From: Gemmatimonadota bacterium
GTDB lineage: Bacteria; Gemmatimonadota; Gemmatimonadetes; Longimicrobiales; Gaopeijiaceae
Direction of reading: 5' to 3'
Assembly: GCA_007129525.1 (NCBI GenBank)
Contig: SKVI01000197.1
Coordinates: 1 to 22,071, forward strand
Length of the DNA: 22,071 nt
A program made the translations under genes and the position numbers. Below, piece after piece: positions 8,266 through 15,424 of the stretch; positions within the stretch are counted from its first letter, which is position 1; the number at the start of each line of letters is the position of its first letter. Under the pieces are notes generated by a model, which saw only the letters and a list, made by a program, of their open reading frames with translations, was not told where the DNA came from and ran no database searches.

Positions 8266-8853
8266 TCACTCGCCTCCCGGGGGATTGATCCGGTCGGCCC
8301 CGGCGGTGATGACGAACTCCACGCGCCGGTTCTGGGCCCAGGCGCTCTCACTGCTCTGGGCCACCAGAGGCCGCTCCTCACCGTACGAGGTGGTCACGAA
8401 GCGCTCTTCTGGCACCCCGTGCTCCAGGAGGAAATCCAACACCGACTGTGCACGGCGGGATCCCAGCGCCTGATTATACTCGGCGGAACCGCGCTCGTCG
8501 GTATGTCCCTCGAGCCGGAGCTCTACGTCGGGGCTCGCCCGGAGGACCTCTACCTTCTGCAGCAGAACCCGCTCGGCGTCCGGCCGGATGGCCGACTCGT
8601 CAAAGTCGAAGTGAACCCGCTCCTCCAGGATGGCCCGGGCGTCGGCGACGGCTCGCTCGCGCTCGGCGCGGGCTCGCTCCTCGGCCTCTTGAGCCGCGCG
8701 AATGGAATCCTCGATGGCTCGGAGGGAATCCAGATCGGGACCCGGCTCCTCTTCAGCCGGCGGGGGGGCGGGGGGTTCGGGGGACTCGCGGCGGCAGGCG
8801 CCCACGACCACCCCGATCATGAGAACGGCGACGACAAGAAGTCGACGGTACAT
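8266..8853 (-). CDS. pal: Peptidoglycan-associated lipoprotein Pal
   Basis: Pal is an outer-membrane lipoprotein that binds peptidoglycan and TolB and keeps the outer membrane attached to the wall during division. The 195-residue protein starts at ATG 8853, with AGGAG about 10 nt upstream. The lipobox ends at Cys20 (VVGAC). A Pro/Glu-rich segment and a charged helix (about 42-78, LRAIEDSIRAAQEAEERARA) lead to an OmpA-like domain at about 80-183. Signature residues are present: HFDFDESAIRPDA, LEGHTDERGSAEYNQALGSRRA and QNRRVEF, covering the Asp and Arg that bind diaminopimelate. The helical spacer is longer than in E. coli Pal. The gene is separated from tolB by an unusually long gap with its own promoter-like sequence. 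Confidence 0.95.
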   Translation of the reverse strand: MYRRLLVVAVLMIGVVVGACRRESPEPPAPPPAEEEPGPDLDSLRAIEDSIRAAQEAEERARAERERAVADARAILEERVHFDFDESAIRPDAERVLLQKVEVLRASPDVELRLEGHTDERGSAEYNQALGSRRAQSVLDFLLEHGVPEERFVTTSYGEERPLVAQSSESAWAQNRRVEFVITAGADRINPPGGE

Positions 8854-8914
8854 CGCACTTGCTCCTGGTGTGGAAAGGTAGATCACAGTACGAAACGGGT
8901 CATCCCTCACGACA

Positions 8915-8935
8915 TCGGAAACCATTGGATTCCGA
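8915..8935. promoter_or_regulatory. 21-bp near-perfect palindrome upstream of pal
   Basis: Outer arms TCGGAA and TTCCGA are perfect complements, and the core CCATTGG is itself a palindrome; only one mismatched pair (A/A, at positions 7 and 15) breaks the symmetry apart from the central base. It lies about 60-80 bp upstream of the pal ATG. Symmetry of this length is typical of a dimeric repressor or activator operator. On the minus strand the same bases also read GGAAT, 15 nt, GTC, faintly like an ECF-sigma promoter. Confidence 0.45.
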
Positions 8936-8987
8936 ACACTGGTGAGGCGCCTCGGCGCTCCTCGCTGCACGAAGAACGTCCAGTGTT
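8935..8987 (-). promoter_or_regulatory. Predicted leader-RNA hairpin upstream of pal
   Basis: AACACTGG (8980-8987 read on the minus strand) pairs perfectly with CCAGTGTT (8935-8942), an 8-bp stem enclosing 37 nt. Inside, GCGC-CGAG-GCGC flanked by GAG/CTC can form a second stem with a tetraloop. In RNA this gives a two-part hairpin within the putative pal leader. I do not recognise a known riboswitch family. Confidence 0.4.
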
Positions 8988-9058
8988 GGCGCTTAGGCCC
9001 TCCACCACCGCTGGGTCGGTACGTTCACCACGTCGGGTGCACCGCACCTACCACCTGC

Positions 9059-9075
9059 CAGGGGAAACTCCCCTG
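9059..9075. promoter_or_regulatory. Inverted repeat at the predicted transcription start, possible operator
   Basis: CAGGGGA and TCCCCTG form perfect 7-bp arms around a 3-bp centre. The dyad directly abuts the predicted -10 element (9076-9081), so it would cover the start of transcription, a classic repressor position. It could alternatively act as a 5' RNA hairpin. Confidence 0.45.
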
Positions 9076-9104
9076 CATATATCGAATCTTTCGACCCAAC
9101 GCAA
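9076..9104 (-). promoter_or_regulatory. Putative sigma-70 promoter for pal and downstream genes
   Basis: On the minus strand TTGCGT (9099-9104) and TATATG (9076-9081) are separated by exactly 17 bp. Each hexamer matches the consensus at four positions, and this is the most AT-rich spot in the intergenic region. It would give a leader of about 215 nt before the pal ATG. Confidence 0.5.
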
Positions 9105-9275
9105 CGCCGGGTGCCGATTTTTTCAGGGGCACCTTCCCGCTTCCTTCGCGCCCCGCCATCGCTCGTCGGCTACCAGACGAGGGTGGGTCAAGCCTGAAAT
9201 TTCGCCAGTATCGGGTCCTGGGTCCAGGGGTGAACGGAATATTCTTCCCGCTCACCGGAGGCCCGGATCGGACCC

Positions 9276-10697
9276 TCAGCGATCCTGGTCTTGGGCGTCG
9301 GCGGCGAACCGGGGGGCCAGCGACGGAGACCAGGCCGGCATGCGGGCCACCATCCCCGACACCAGGGTCCGGGTGGCGCCGGTCTCCACGTCGACGATAA
9401 AGAGGCCGCGACCCCAGTTGCGTTCCCCGACGTAGACCAGATGGCGCCCGTCCGGGGCCCAGCTGGGATCCTCGTTGTTGCCTTCCCGGGTGAGCTGCAC
9501 GACTCGACCCCTGCGGTCCACCTCCGAGACCAGGATGTGATGCCGCCCCCGCTGCTCGATGCGTCCGTGATAGGCCACCCGGTCACCCCGGGGCGACCAC
9601 TCCGGCGACGTGTAGTACCCCGGCCGGTTGTAGACGTAGGGCGACACGATGGCGGGCTGCGCTCCGGAGCCCAGCTCCATCCGATAGATCTGGGGCGCAC
9701 CCACGCCCAGGCGGTTCGAGTTGAAGGCCAGGCGGCGACCGTCGGGCGCCATGGAGGGCGAGATGTCCTCCCACCGGCCCCCGGTGACACGCTCGAAGCA
9801 GCAGTCCTGCGCCAGGTTGTAGGTGAAGAGCCCCGACTGGCGACCCGAGTTCACCGCAAAGATGAGCCGCTCCCCGTCGGGGAAGTACTCGGGGGTGATG
9901 TAGTCGCCGGACTGCGGCGTGGGGATCCTCTTCCGTTCGCCAGTCTCCAGGTTCATCTCGTAGATGCGGGGAAGTCCGTCCTGGTAGGAGGTGTACGCCA
10001 CCCGGCGCCCGTCGGGGGACCAGGCCGGCGACAGGGCCAGGGCGTAGCCCTCCTCACCGGGGCGGTCCCGGGTGACCCGGTGCAGGTTCTCGCCATCGGC
10101 GTCCACCGCCCATAGATCCTGGGAGCCGTCCTCCATGCGCCGGGAGAAGAGGATCCGGGTGGCCGCGATCCCCGGCTCATCGAAGACCCACTGCACCACT
10201 GCGTCGGAGGCGATGTGCGCCGCCATCCGGAAGTCGGGCGAATCCGGCGCCGGCAGGGGAAAGCGGGCCTGGTCGCGACGCTCCCTGTAGATGACGTCGT
10301 GCACCTCCAGGGTCAGAACCGAGCCGCTACCGGATCCCTCGATCCGGCCGGTGACCAGCCAGTCGGCTCCCAGCTCGTCCCAGAGGGCGTAATCCACTTC
10401 GCCGCCCCGGATGAAGGCCGAGGGAATGGAGTCCAGGACCCGGAACCGATTGGATTGTCTCAGGTCCCGGGCCACGATGTTCTCGGCCCGGGAGGCCACG
10501 CCGTCGTCCCCCGACACCACGGTAAAGGGCTGGATGGCCACCACGGGCTGGGTGCGGCCCTCGTAGAGAAGGCCCAGGCTCACCCCCGGAAAACGCTCCT
10601 CCACATCCTGCGCCGCCACTCCGGGGGCCAGGAGGAAAAGGGCCGCCAGGACCATGCCTCCTGCCGCGCTCAGGTACCTGCTCACCAGTGTCTCCAT
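9276..10697 (-). CDS. tolB: Tol-Pal system beta-propeller protein TolB
   Basis: TolB is the periplasmic shuttle that binds Pal and is pulled off it by the force-driven TolQRA complex. The 473-residue protein begins at ATG 10697 with GGAG 7 nt upstream. A signal peptide (VLAALFLLAPGVAAQ) is followed by an alpha/beta N-terminal domain (about 50-165, with VVAIQPFTVVSGDDG and the segment GADWLVTGRIEGSGSG) and a propeller of PD40-type blades. Visible blades include LSPAWSPDGRRVAYTS, ITPEYFPDGERLIFAV, ISPSMAPDGRRLAFNS, TSPEWSPRGDRVAYHG and EDPSWAPDGRHLVYVG. It is about 40 residues longer than E. coli TolB. It lies 64 bp after the TolA/TonB-like gene; a weak dyad GGATCG/CGATCC straddles its stop codon. 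Confidence 0.95.
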   Translation of the reverse strand: METLVSRYLSAAGGMVLAALFLLAPGVAAQDVEERFPGVSLGLLYEGRTQPVVAIQPFTVVSGDDGVASRAENIVARDLRQSNRFRVLDSIPSAFIRGGEVDYALWDELGADWLVTGRIEGSGSGSVLTLEVHDVIYRERRDQARFPLPAPDSPDFRMAAHIASDAVVQWVFDEPGIAATRILFSRRMEDGSQDLWAVDADGENLHRVTRDRPGEEGYALALSPAWSPDGRRVAYTSYQDGLPRIYEMNLETGERKRIPTPQSGDYITPEYFPDGERLIFAVNSGRQSGLFTYNLAQDCCFERVTGGRWEDISPSMAPDGRRLAFNSNRLGVGAPQIYRMELGSGAQPAIVSPYVYNRPGYYTSPEWSPRGDRVAYHGRIEQRGRHHILVSEVDRRGRVVQLTREGNNEDPSWAPDGRHLVYVGERNWGRGLFIVDVETGATRTLVSGMVARMPAWSPSLAPRFAADAQDQDR

Positions 10698-10761
10698 CGG
10701 GTCACTCCGCTCGAGGGTCCGAAGCCATCTTCGGACTGGTTGTCTTCATCACCGATTGTCT

Positions 10762-11496
10762 TCATCCGCCGCCGGTTCCCCGGGCTCCACCGGGGCTGAA
10801 GGTGAACTGGACAGGCAATTGCTCGAAGGGCAGGTCGTCGGGGAGGGGATCCAGCCGCCCTCCGCCGGCGCACTCCACCGCACCCACCGCGGCGATATCC
10901 AGCCGGCTGATCCCCGAGCGCTGGTGCACCTGGATCGAGGATCCGGAGATTCGCCCGTCCCGTTGGATCTCGAACCGCAGGACCGTGGTTCCCCGCTCGA
11001 TTCCCGCGGGAGGCCGGAAGCACCGGGCGATCTCGGTCTGGATCTGGGTGTAATAGGCCGGAAAGTCCCGGCGCAACCCTTCCATCCTCACCGCCATGTC
11101 CACCGCCGACTCCTCCTGGGTCTCTTCCTGGGGAGGCGGCGGGTCGTCCTGTCGCTGCTCCGGCGGATCGGGCCTGGGAGGCTCGGGATCCGGGGGCGGC
11201 TCGGGATCCGGAATGGGATCGGGCTCCGGCGGCTCGGGGTCCGGGACCGGGTCGGGTTCGGGCGGCTCCGGATCCGGATCGGGCTGGACCACTTCCTCCG
11301 GCTCCGGGAGGGCCGCCTCCATGTCCTCCACCTCCGCCATGGAGACGATCTCCATCTCGAAGGCGATGTACTCGATGGGGGAGTCCGCCTGGCGGTGGAG
11401 CCACCACGCCGTAGCCACGAGGAAGACGTGGAGGACCACGGAGGCCGCAATGGGCCCCCGGCCCGGCCGCCGAGAATTCAGGTTCCAGTCATTCAT
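10762..11496 (-). CDS. TolA/TonB-family energy-transducing protein
   Basis: In this position the protein should act as TolA, linking the TolQR motor in the inner membrane to TolB-Pal. The 244 residues comprise a short cytoplasmic N-terminus, one transmembrane segment (about 15-34, IAASVVLHVFLVATAWWL), an extended Pro/Glu/Asp region (about 63-122, built on EPPEPDP-type repeats), and a C-terminal TonB/TolA-like domain (about 145-235, containing YYTQIQTEIARCFRPP and LRFEIQRDGRISGSSI). It is much shorter than E. coli TolA (421) and lacks its long helical domain II. Cys159 and Cys209 lie in the C-terminal domain and could form a disulfide, as E. coli TolA domain III does. Sequence alone does not separate TolA from TonB; gene order favours TolA. 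Confidence 0.85.
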   Translation of the reverse strand: MNDWNLNSRRPGRGPIAASVVLHVFLVATAWWLHRQADSPIEYIAFEMEIVSMAEVEDMEAALPEPEEVVQPDPDPEPPEPDPVPDPEPPEPDPIPDPEPPPDPEPPRPDPPEQRQDDPPPPQEETQEESAVDMAVRMEGLRRDFPAYYTQIQTEIARCFRPPAGIERGTTVLRFEIQRDGRISGSSIQVHQRSGISRLDIAAVGAVECAGGGRLDPLPDDLPFEQLPVQFTFSPGGARGTGGG

Positions 11497-11556
11497 GGTC
11501 CCAGCGTCCTACACCGTCCGGCCACCAGGGGTCGCCCGGTCCGTGTCGGCCGCTCC

Positions 11557-12000
11557 TCACCGCCGGACCGGCTCGGGCTCGCCGATGAGGGCCCAGCGCA
11601 CCCCCTCCTCCTGGGCCGTCCGGGCCACGGTGGCGAGAATGAAGTACATGTCCCCGTAGATGGCCGCCTCGTCGCCCTTCACGTAGATGGCCTGGGCCCC
11701 CGCCGCCCGGAAGAGCTGGGGGAAGGCCTCGACGAACTCGTCCGCCGAGACGGGAGTCTCACCCACGTACACCGTCCCCGTCTCGTCCACCGAGACGATG
11801 AAGGCGTCGTCCTGGGCAGTGATGGGCTGGATCTGCCCCCGGGGAAGCTGGACCTCCAACCCGCCCTGGAGCATGGGGGCGGTGATGATGAAGATCACCA
11901 GGAGAGTGAAGGCCACGTCGATGAGGGAGGTGATGTTGATCTCGGCGTTCACCGGGAGATCCCGGTCTCCGCGCCGGCCCCGTCGACTCGCGTTGGTCAC
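11557..12000 (-). CDS. tolR: Biopolymer transport protein TolR (ExbD/TolR family)
   Basis: TolR forms, with TolQ, the proton-driven motor of the Tol-Pal system. The 147-residue protein has a charged cytoplasmic N-terminus, one transmembrane helix at about 22-43 (INITSLIDVAFTLLVIFIITAP) carrying the conserved protonatable Asp28, and a periplasmic domain (LEVQLPRGQ, FIVSVDETGTVYVGETPVS, IYVKGDEAAIYGDMYFIL) typical of ExbD/TolR. Length is close to E. coli TolR (142). It starts at GTG 12000, overlapping the tolQ stop by 4 bp (GTGA), so the two are translationally coupled. Confidence 0.94.
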   Translation of the reverse strand: MTNASRRGRRGDRDLPVNAEINITSLIDVAFTLLVIFIITAPMLQGGLEVQLPRGQIQPITAQDDAFIVSVDETGTVYVGETPVSADEFVEAFPQLFRAAGAQAIYVKGDEAAIYGDMYFILATVARTAQEEGVRWALIGEPEPVRR

Positions 12001-12719
12001 ACCCGCCCCTCCCGGGCCAGCGTCCCGATGAACTCGCTGGAAAAGCCCTCCAGCTCGCCGCTCACCACGTTGAGCCGACCCACGTAGTAGTTGTACCCGA
12101 TGACCGCCGGAATCGCCACGGCCAGGCCCACCACGGTGGTCACCAGCGCCTCGGCCACTCCGGGCGCCACCGCCCCGATGTTGGTGGATCCGGTGGCCAC
12201 GATCCCCAGGAAGGCGTTCATGATCCCGATGACCGTGCCCAGAAGCCCCAGGAGGGGCGACACCGAGCCGATGACTGCGAGCCAGGTGAGGCCCACCGAG
12301 AGCTCGTCCCGCTCCTCGGACTCCTCCTTCTCCAGCGTCATCCTAAGCGCTTCGAGCTGGGTCAGGGTGAGCCCCTCCGTTACCGGAGCCCCCTCCCGCA
12401 GCGCACCAGGACGCAGCTCGCTGAAAAAGTTGACACCCTGCCGGAACACCCGACCGTAGGGTGAGTCCGGGAGGGCCAGGATGGCCTTGTAGGCGTCTTC
12501 CAGGCGTTGGGACCGGTCCATGGCGTCCAGAAACCGATCCCCTTCCTTCCGAACCAGCTGGAAGTGTCGCCACTTCCAGAAGATGATGACCCAGCTCGCG
12601 ATGGAGAAGCCGGCCAGGACAACGAGGATGATCTGGGTGGGGAGGCTTCCTCCCCAGATGAGATCCCAGGCGGTCTCGGGCACCTGGCGACCCGCCTGTA
12701 GGAGAAGGGCCGCCGTCAT
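11997..12719 (-). CDS. tolQ: Proton channel protein TolQ (MotA/TolQ/ExbB family)
   Basis: TolQ is the multi-pass inner-membrane stator of the Tol motor. The 240-residue protein has three hydrophobic segments: IILVVLAGFSIASWVIIFW near the N-terminus, LAVIGSVSPLLGLLGTVIGIMNAF, and VAEALVTTVVGLAVAIPAVIGYNYY, the last two being family signature helices. The ATG at 12719 was chosen because GGGAG lies just upstream and the family N-terminus fits; frame extending to 12806 lies inside the epimerase gene and has no homology-like features. The start overlaps the epimerase stop by 4 bp (ATGA), which couples this motor gene to the sugar epimerase gene. Confidence 0.94.
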   Translation of the reverse strand: MTAALLLQAGRQVPETAWDLIWGGSLPTQIILVVLAGFSIASWVIIFWKWRHFQLVRKEGDRFLDAMDRSQRLEDAYKAILALPDSPYGRVFRQGVNFFSELRPGALREGAPVTEGLTLTQLEALRMTLEKEESEERDELSVGLTWLAVIGSVSPLLGLLGTVIGIMNAFLGIVATGSTNIGAVAPGVAEALVTTVVGLAVAIPAVIGYNYYVGRLNVVSGELEGFSSEFIGTLAREGRV

Positions 12720-13969
12720 CGCGCTCCCGCCTTGGACGCGGCGGGCCCGGCAATGTGCTGGAAGGTGCGCCGCAGCCCCTCCTTGAGCGAATGGCCGGGC
12801 GCCCATCCGCGGGCCGCCAGTCGGCTCACGTCCAGGGTACTGTGGCGGAGCTCCCCCTTCCGGGGGGCTCTGAAGCTGCGAGTGGTACGGAGGCCCGAGA
12901 CGGCCTCCAGAATATCAGCAAGTCGGTTCACGCTCGTCCCCGTTCCAGTGCCCACGTTGAATGCTCGTTGGTCCAACCCGCCACCCCGGGGCAGCTCCAG
13001 CTCCGCCGCCCTCAGGTTGGCCTGCGCCACGTCCTCCACGTACACGTAGTCCCGAGTCTGCTCGCCGTCGCCGAAGATGTGGATCTCCTGGCCGGCCAGG
13101 AGGCGCTGACAGAAGATGGCCACCACCCCGGCCTCGCCGTGGGGATCCTGTCGGGGTCCGTACACGTTGGAGTACCGAAGCGCCACGTATTCCAGCCCGT
13201 GCACTTCCCGGTAGTAGTGAAGGTAATGCTCCCCGGACAGCTTCGAGACGCCGTAGGGCGAAAGGGGAAGCTTGGGGGCGGTTTCGGGGGTGGGTCGCTC
13301 TTCCGGCTCACCGTAGACGACCCCCCCGGACGAGACGTACACGACCCGGCGGGTACCGGTCCGTCGGGCCGCCTCCAGGAGGTTCAGGAGGCCCAGGACG
13401 TTCACCCGCGCGTCCTTCAGGGGGTCCTCCACCGAGATACGCACGTCGATCTGGGCCGCGTGGTGGTTCACCAGGTCGAACTCCACCTCGCGGAAGAGAT
13501 CCAGGAGGGCCGGATCCGCCAGGTCCATCTCGTGAAACGCGGCACCTTCTGGCAAATTCTCGCGTTTGCCGCTGGAGAGGTCATCCACGATCCAGACCTG
13601 GTCCCCCCGGGCCAGGTGCCCGTCGGCCACGTGGCTTCCGATGAAGCCGGCGCCTCCGGTGACCAGCACCTTCCGGGGGGCCGACGTCCGAGGCTCACCG
13701 GTGCCCAGCGTCTGGTCTTCCCGGGGCAGGTCCTCACCCGGGACCGGGGCCCCCGACGACGGCGCCGTTGCCGACGTCCCTCTGGATGAGGTCCCTGTCG
13801 ATGCTCCCCCCGGTCTGATGACCGAACCCCTGGGCCCGTTGGCCGAGCCACTGGCCCCGTTGGTCGCACCCCTGGGTCCGTTGGTCGCACCCCTGGGTCC
13901 GTTGGCTCCGGGAGGGACCGTGGGCCCACCCCGGGATGGCCTGCCGTCTATCCTTCCTCGCTCACTCAT
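12716..13969 (-). CDS. NAD-dependent sugar epimerase/dehydratase (UDP-glucose 4-epimerase type) with disordered repeat-bearing N-terminal tail
   Basis: An extended short-chain dehydrogenase that should act on a nucleotide-sugar, feeding surface polysaccharide or LPS synthesis. The catalytic domain occupies about residues 99-405. It has the NAD-binding GGAGFIGS (105-112), an Asp-Asp pair ending the second strand (VDDLSSGK), the catalytic SSGG serine region (213) and YGVSK (Tyr239, Lys243), and RYSNVYGPRQ. The exact substrate cannot be read from the sequence; UDP-glucose/UDP-GlcNAc 4-epimerases are the closest type. The first roughly 98 residues are Gly/Ser/Pro/Thr-rich and look disordered, with four tandem heptads of NGPRGAT type. 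ATG 13969 has AGGAG 6 nt upstream and no other ATG/GTG with a ribosome site precedes the Rossmann fold, so the tail seems translated. Confidence 0.88.
   Translation of the reverse strand: MSERGRIDGRPSRGGPTVPPGANGPRGATNGPRGATNGASGSANGPRGSVIRPGGASTGTSSRGTSATAPSSGAPVPGEDLPREDQTLGTGEPRTSAPRKVLVTGGAGFIGSHVADGHLARGDQVWIVDDLSSGKRENLPEGAAFHEMDLADPALLDLFREVEFDLVNHHAAQIDVRISVEDPLKDARVNVLGLLNLLEAARRTGTRRVVYVSSGGVVYGEPEERPTPETAPKLPLSPYGVSKLSGEHYLHYYREVHGLEYVALRYSNVYGPRQDPHGEAGVVAIFCQRLLAGQEIHIFGDGEQTRDYVYVEDVAQANLRAAELELPRGGGLDQRAFNVGTGTGTSVNRLADILEAVSGLRTTRSFRAPRKGELRHSTLDVSRLAARGWAPGHSLKEGLRRTFQHIAGPAASKAGAR
13820..13903 (-). repeat. Four tandem 21-bp repeats encoding heptads in the epimerase tail
   Basis: Four in-frame 21-bp units run 13820-13840, 13841-13861, 13862-13882 and 13883-13903. 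The last two are identical at every base, while the other two are diverged. They encode NGPRGAT, NGPRGAT, NGASGSA and NGPRGSV. Identical neighbours suggest recent slippage or duplication, so copy number may vary between strains. Confidence 0.85.
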
Positions 13970-14035
13970 CCTCGTCTCCTTGTTGGCTCGCCTTGAATGG
14001 CGGCCCTGTTCGCCGGAGCTCCCTTCCGGATGTCG

Positions 14036-15343
14036 TCATCCGTCGCCGTCCAGCGGCGGAAGTTCTCCTTCTTCAAGCCCGTAGAGGAAGCGCACCGCAT
14101 CCACCAGATCCGCCCCCCCACCCCGGTCCATTCCCTTCCGGAGGCGGACCGTAGGGTCGTGCAGGAGCTTGTTCACCAGACGCCGGGAAAATTCCTCTAC
14201 CCGGACGCGGTCCCCCTCCGTCAGGTGATCCATTCCCCGCAAGAGCCGTTCCAGTTCAGCGTGTCGCACCTCGTTCGCCCGACCGCGCATCCGACGGATG
14301 ACCGGGACCACCTCCAGAGAGGCGTACCAGGCCCGGAATTCGTCAGACTGGGCCCGAATGATCCGGTCCGCCTCCGGGACGGAACCCTCCCGTAGCTGCA
14401 CCTGCTCATCGACGATTTTTCGAAGGTCGTCCACATTGTACAGGAAGACCTCCGATTCGTCCCCCAGGTCGGGGGCCACGTCCCGGGGAAGGGCGATGTC
14501 GATGACCAGCAGCGGCCGGTGGATTCCCCGGGGGAAGGCGTCCTCGAAGACCGGGCGGGTCAGGACCGGGTGGGGCGCCGCTGTGGAGGAGAGAACGATG
14601 TCGGCGGACCGGAGGGCCTCGGCGAGACGGTCCATCTCCATGGCGTGCCCGTGGACCTGCCGGGCCAGCTCCACGGCCCGCTCGTAGGTCCGGTTCACCA
14701 CCATCACACCCTTCACCCCCTCCCGGGAGAGGGCCTGGACGATGAGTTCACCGGTCTGCCCGGCTCCCAGGATCACCACCCGCTTTCCGCCCAGGGAACC
14801 GAAAATCTTTCGGGCCAGCTCCACCGCCACCGAGGCCACCGAGGCCCGCCCCTCGCCGATCGCGGTCTCCGATCGGACCTGTCCCCCCACCGAGAGAGCC
14901 ATCTGGAAGAGACGGTTCAGGACCGGGCCCGCCATGGGCGGGTCCACCGGGAGGGTGGTGGCGCGCTCGTAGGCGTCCCGCACCTGTCCCTGGATCTCCG
15001 CCTCGCCGGTGACCATGCTGTCCAGGCCCGCGGACACCTGGAACAGGTGCCGGATCACCCGGTCGCCCCGGCGTTCGAAGAGGTAGTCGCTCAATCGCCG
15101 ATCCAGTTGTCCGGCCTTCCGCTGCAGGAGGGTCTCCCAGCTCCGGATGGGTCGGTCGTCCCGATTGGGGAAGAGGTAGACCTCGGTCCGGTTGCAGGTG
15201 GAGAGGAGCACCGCTTCCTCCACCTCCGCCTCCTGGCGAAGGGTCACCAGGGCGTTGGCGGCCTCCGAGGGCCCGAAGACCATCCGCTCCCGAACCTCCA
15301 CCGGGGCGGTGTGGTGGCTCACCCCAACGACGGCTAGCGACAC
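14036..15343 (-). CDS. hemA: Glutamyl-tRNA reductase
   Basis: HemA reduces glutamyl-tRNA(Glu) to glutamate-1-semialdehyde, the committed step of the C5 route to heme. The 435-residue protein shows the N-terminal catalytic domain with VGVSHHTAPVEVRE and the nucleophile Cys50 in STCNRTE, the GLDSMVTGEAEIQGQV motif near 106-121, the NADPH-binding domain with GAGQTGE (193-199) and VVNRTYERA, and the C-terminal helical dimerisation domain. Length is near E. coli HemA (418). The start is a GTG at 15343 with only a weak upstream G-rich sequence; no better start keeps the conserved N-terminus. It follows the CcsA/HemX-type gene by 81 bp. Confidence 0.97.
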   Translation of the reverse strand: MSLAVVGVSHHTAPVEVRERMVFGPSEAANALVTLRQEAEVEEAVLLSTCNRTEVYLFPNRDDRPIRSWETLLQRKAGQLDRRLSDYLFERRGDRVIRHLFQVSAGLDSMVTGEAEIQGQVRDAYERATTLPVDPPMAGPVLNRLFQMALSVGGQVRSETAIGEGRASVASVAVELARKIFGSLGGKRVVILGAGQTGELIVQALSREGVKGVMVVNRTYERAVELARQVHGHAMEMDRLAEALRSADIVLSSTAAPHPVLTRPVFEDAFPRGIHRPLLVIDIALPRDVAPDLGDESEVFLYNVDDLRKIVDEQVQLREGSVPEADRIIRAQSDEFRAWYASLEVVPVIRRMRGRANEVRHAELERLLRGMDHLTEGDRVRVEEFSRRLVNKLLHDPTVRLRKGMDRGGGADLVDAVRFLYGLEEGELPPLDGDG

Positions 15344-15424
15344 GGAGCCCCCTCGCCCTGGTCCCAGGTGGGCCGTGTGGATCCGGCCTTCCGTTTCATA
15401 CGCACCATTCCGCTCGGCATACTG

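Larger units (their letters stand above)
8854..9275 (-). other. 422-bp tolB-pal intergenic region with promoter-like and dyad elements
   Basis: No gene can be supported here. A 76-codon GTG-started frame (9025-9255, minus) has no ribosome binding site and no domain. The region is less GC-rich than its surroundings in places and holds, in transcription order: a promoter-like pair (9104-9076), a perfect dyad just downstream of the -10 (9075-9059), a small 5-bp hairpin GGTGC/GCACC (9048-9036), a larger hairpin (8987-8935), and a 21-bp near-palindrome (8935-8915). This suggests that pal and the genes after it can be transcribed apart from tolQRAB. Confidence 0.6.

Noticed and set aside
9110..9133. 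GGTGCC/GGCACC inverted repeat with a run of six T (plus strand)
   Set aside because: The T-run is in the loop, not after the stem, so it is not an intrinsic terminator, and the 12-nt loop with 6-bp stem is weak.
9181..9191. TTGACCCACCC on the minus strand, same 11-mer as at the LysM promoter
   Set aside because: No acceptable -10 element lies 16-18 bp downstream here, and a shared 11-mer is expected by chance in a GC-rich window of this size.
9025..9255. A 76-codon GTG-started frame in the tolB-pal gap
   Set aside because: No ribosome binding site and no recognisable domain, and it overlaps the promoter-like sequence and dyad; treated as non-coding.
9265..9285. GGATCG/CGATCC dyad across the tolB stop codon as a terminator
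   Set aside because: Nine-base loop, short stem and no T-run; too weak to call termination.
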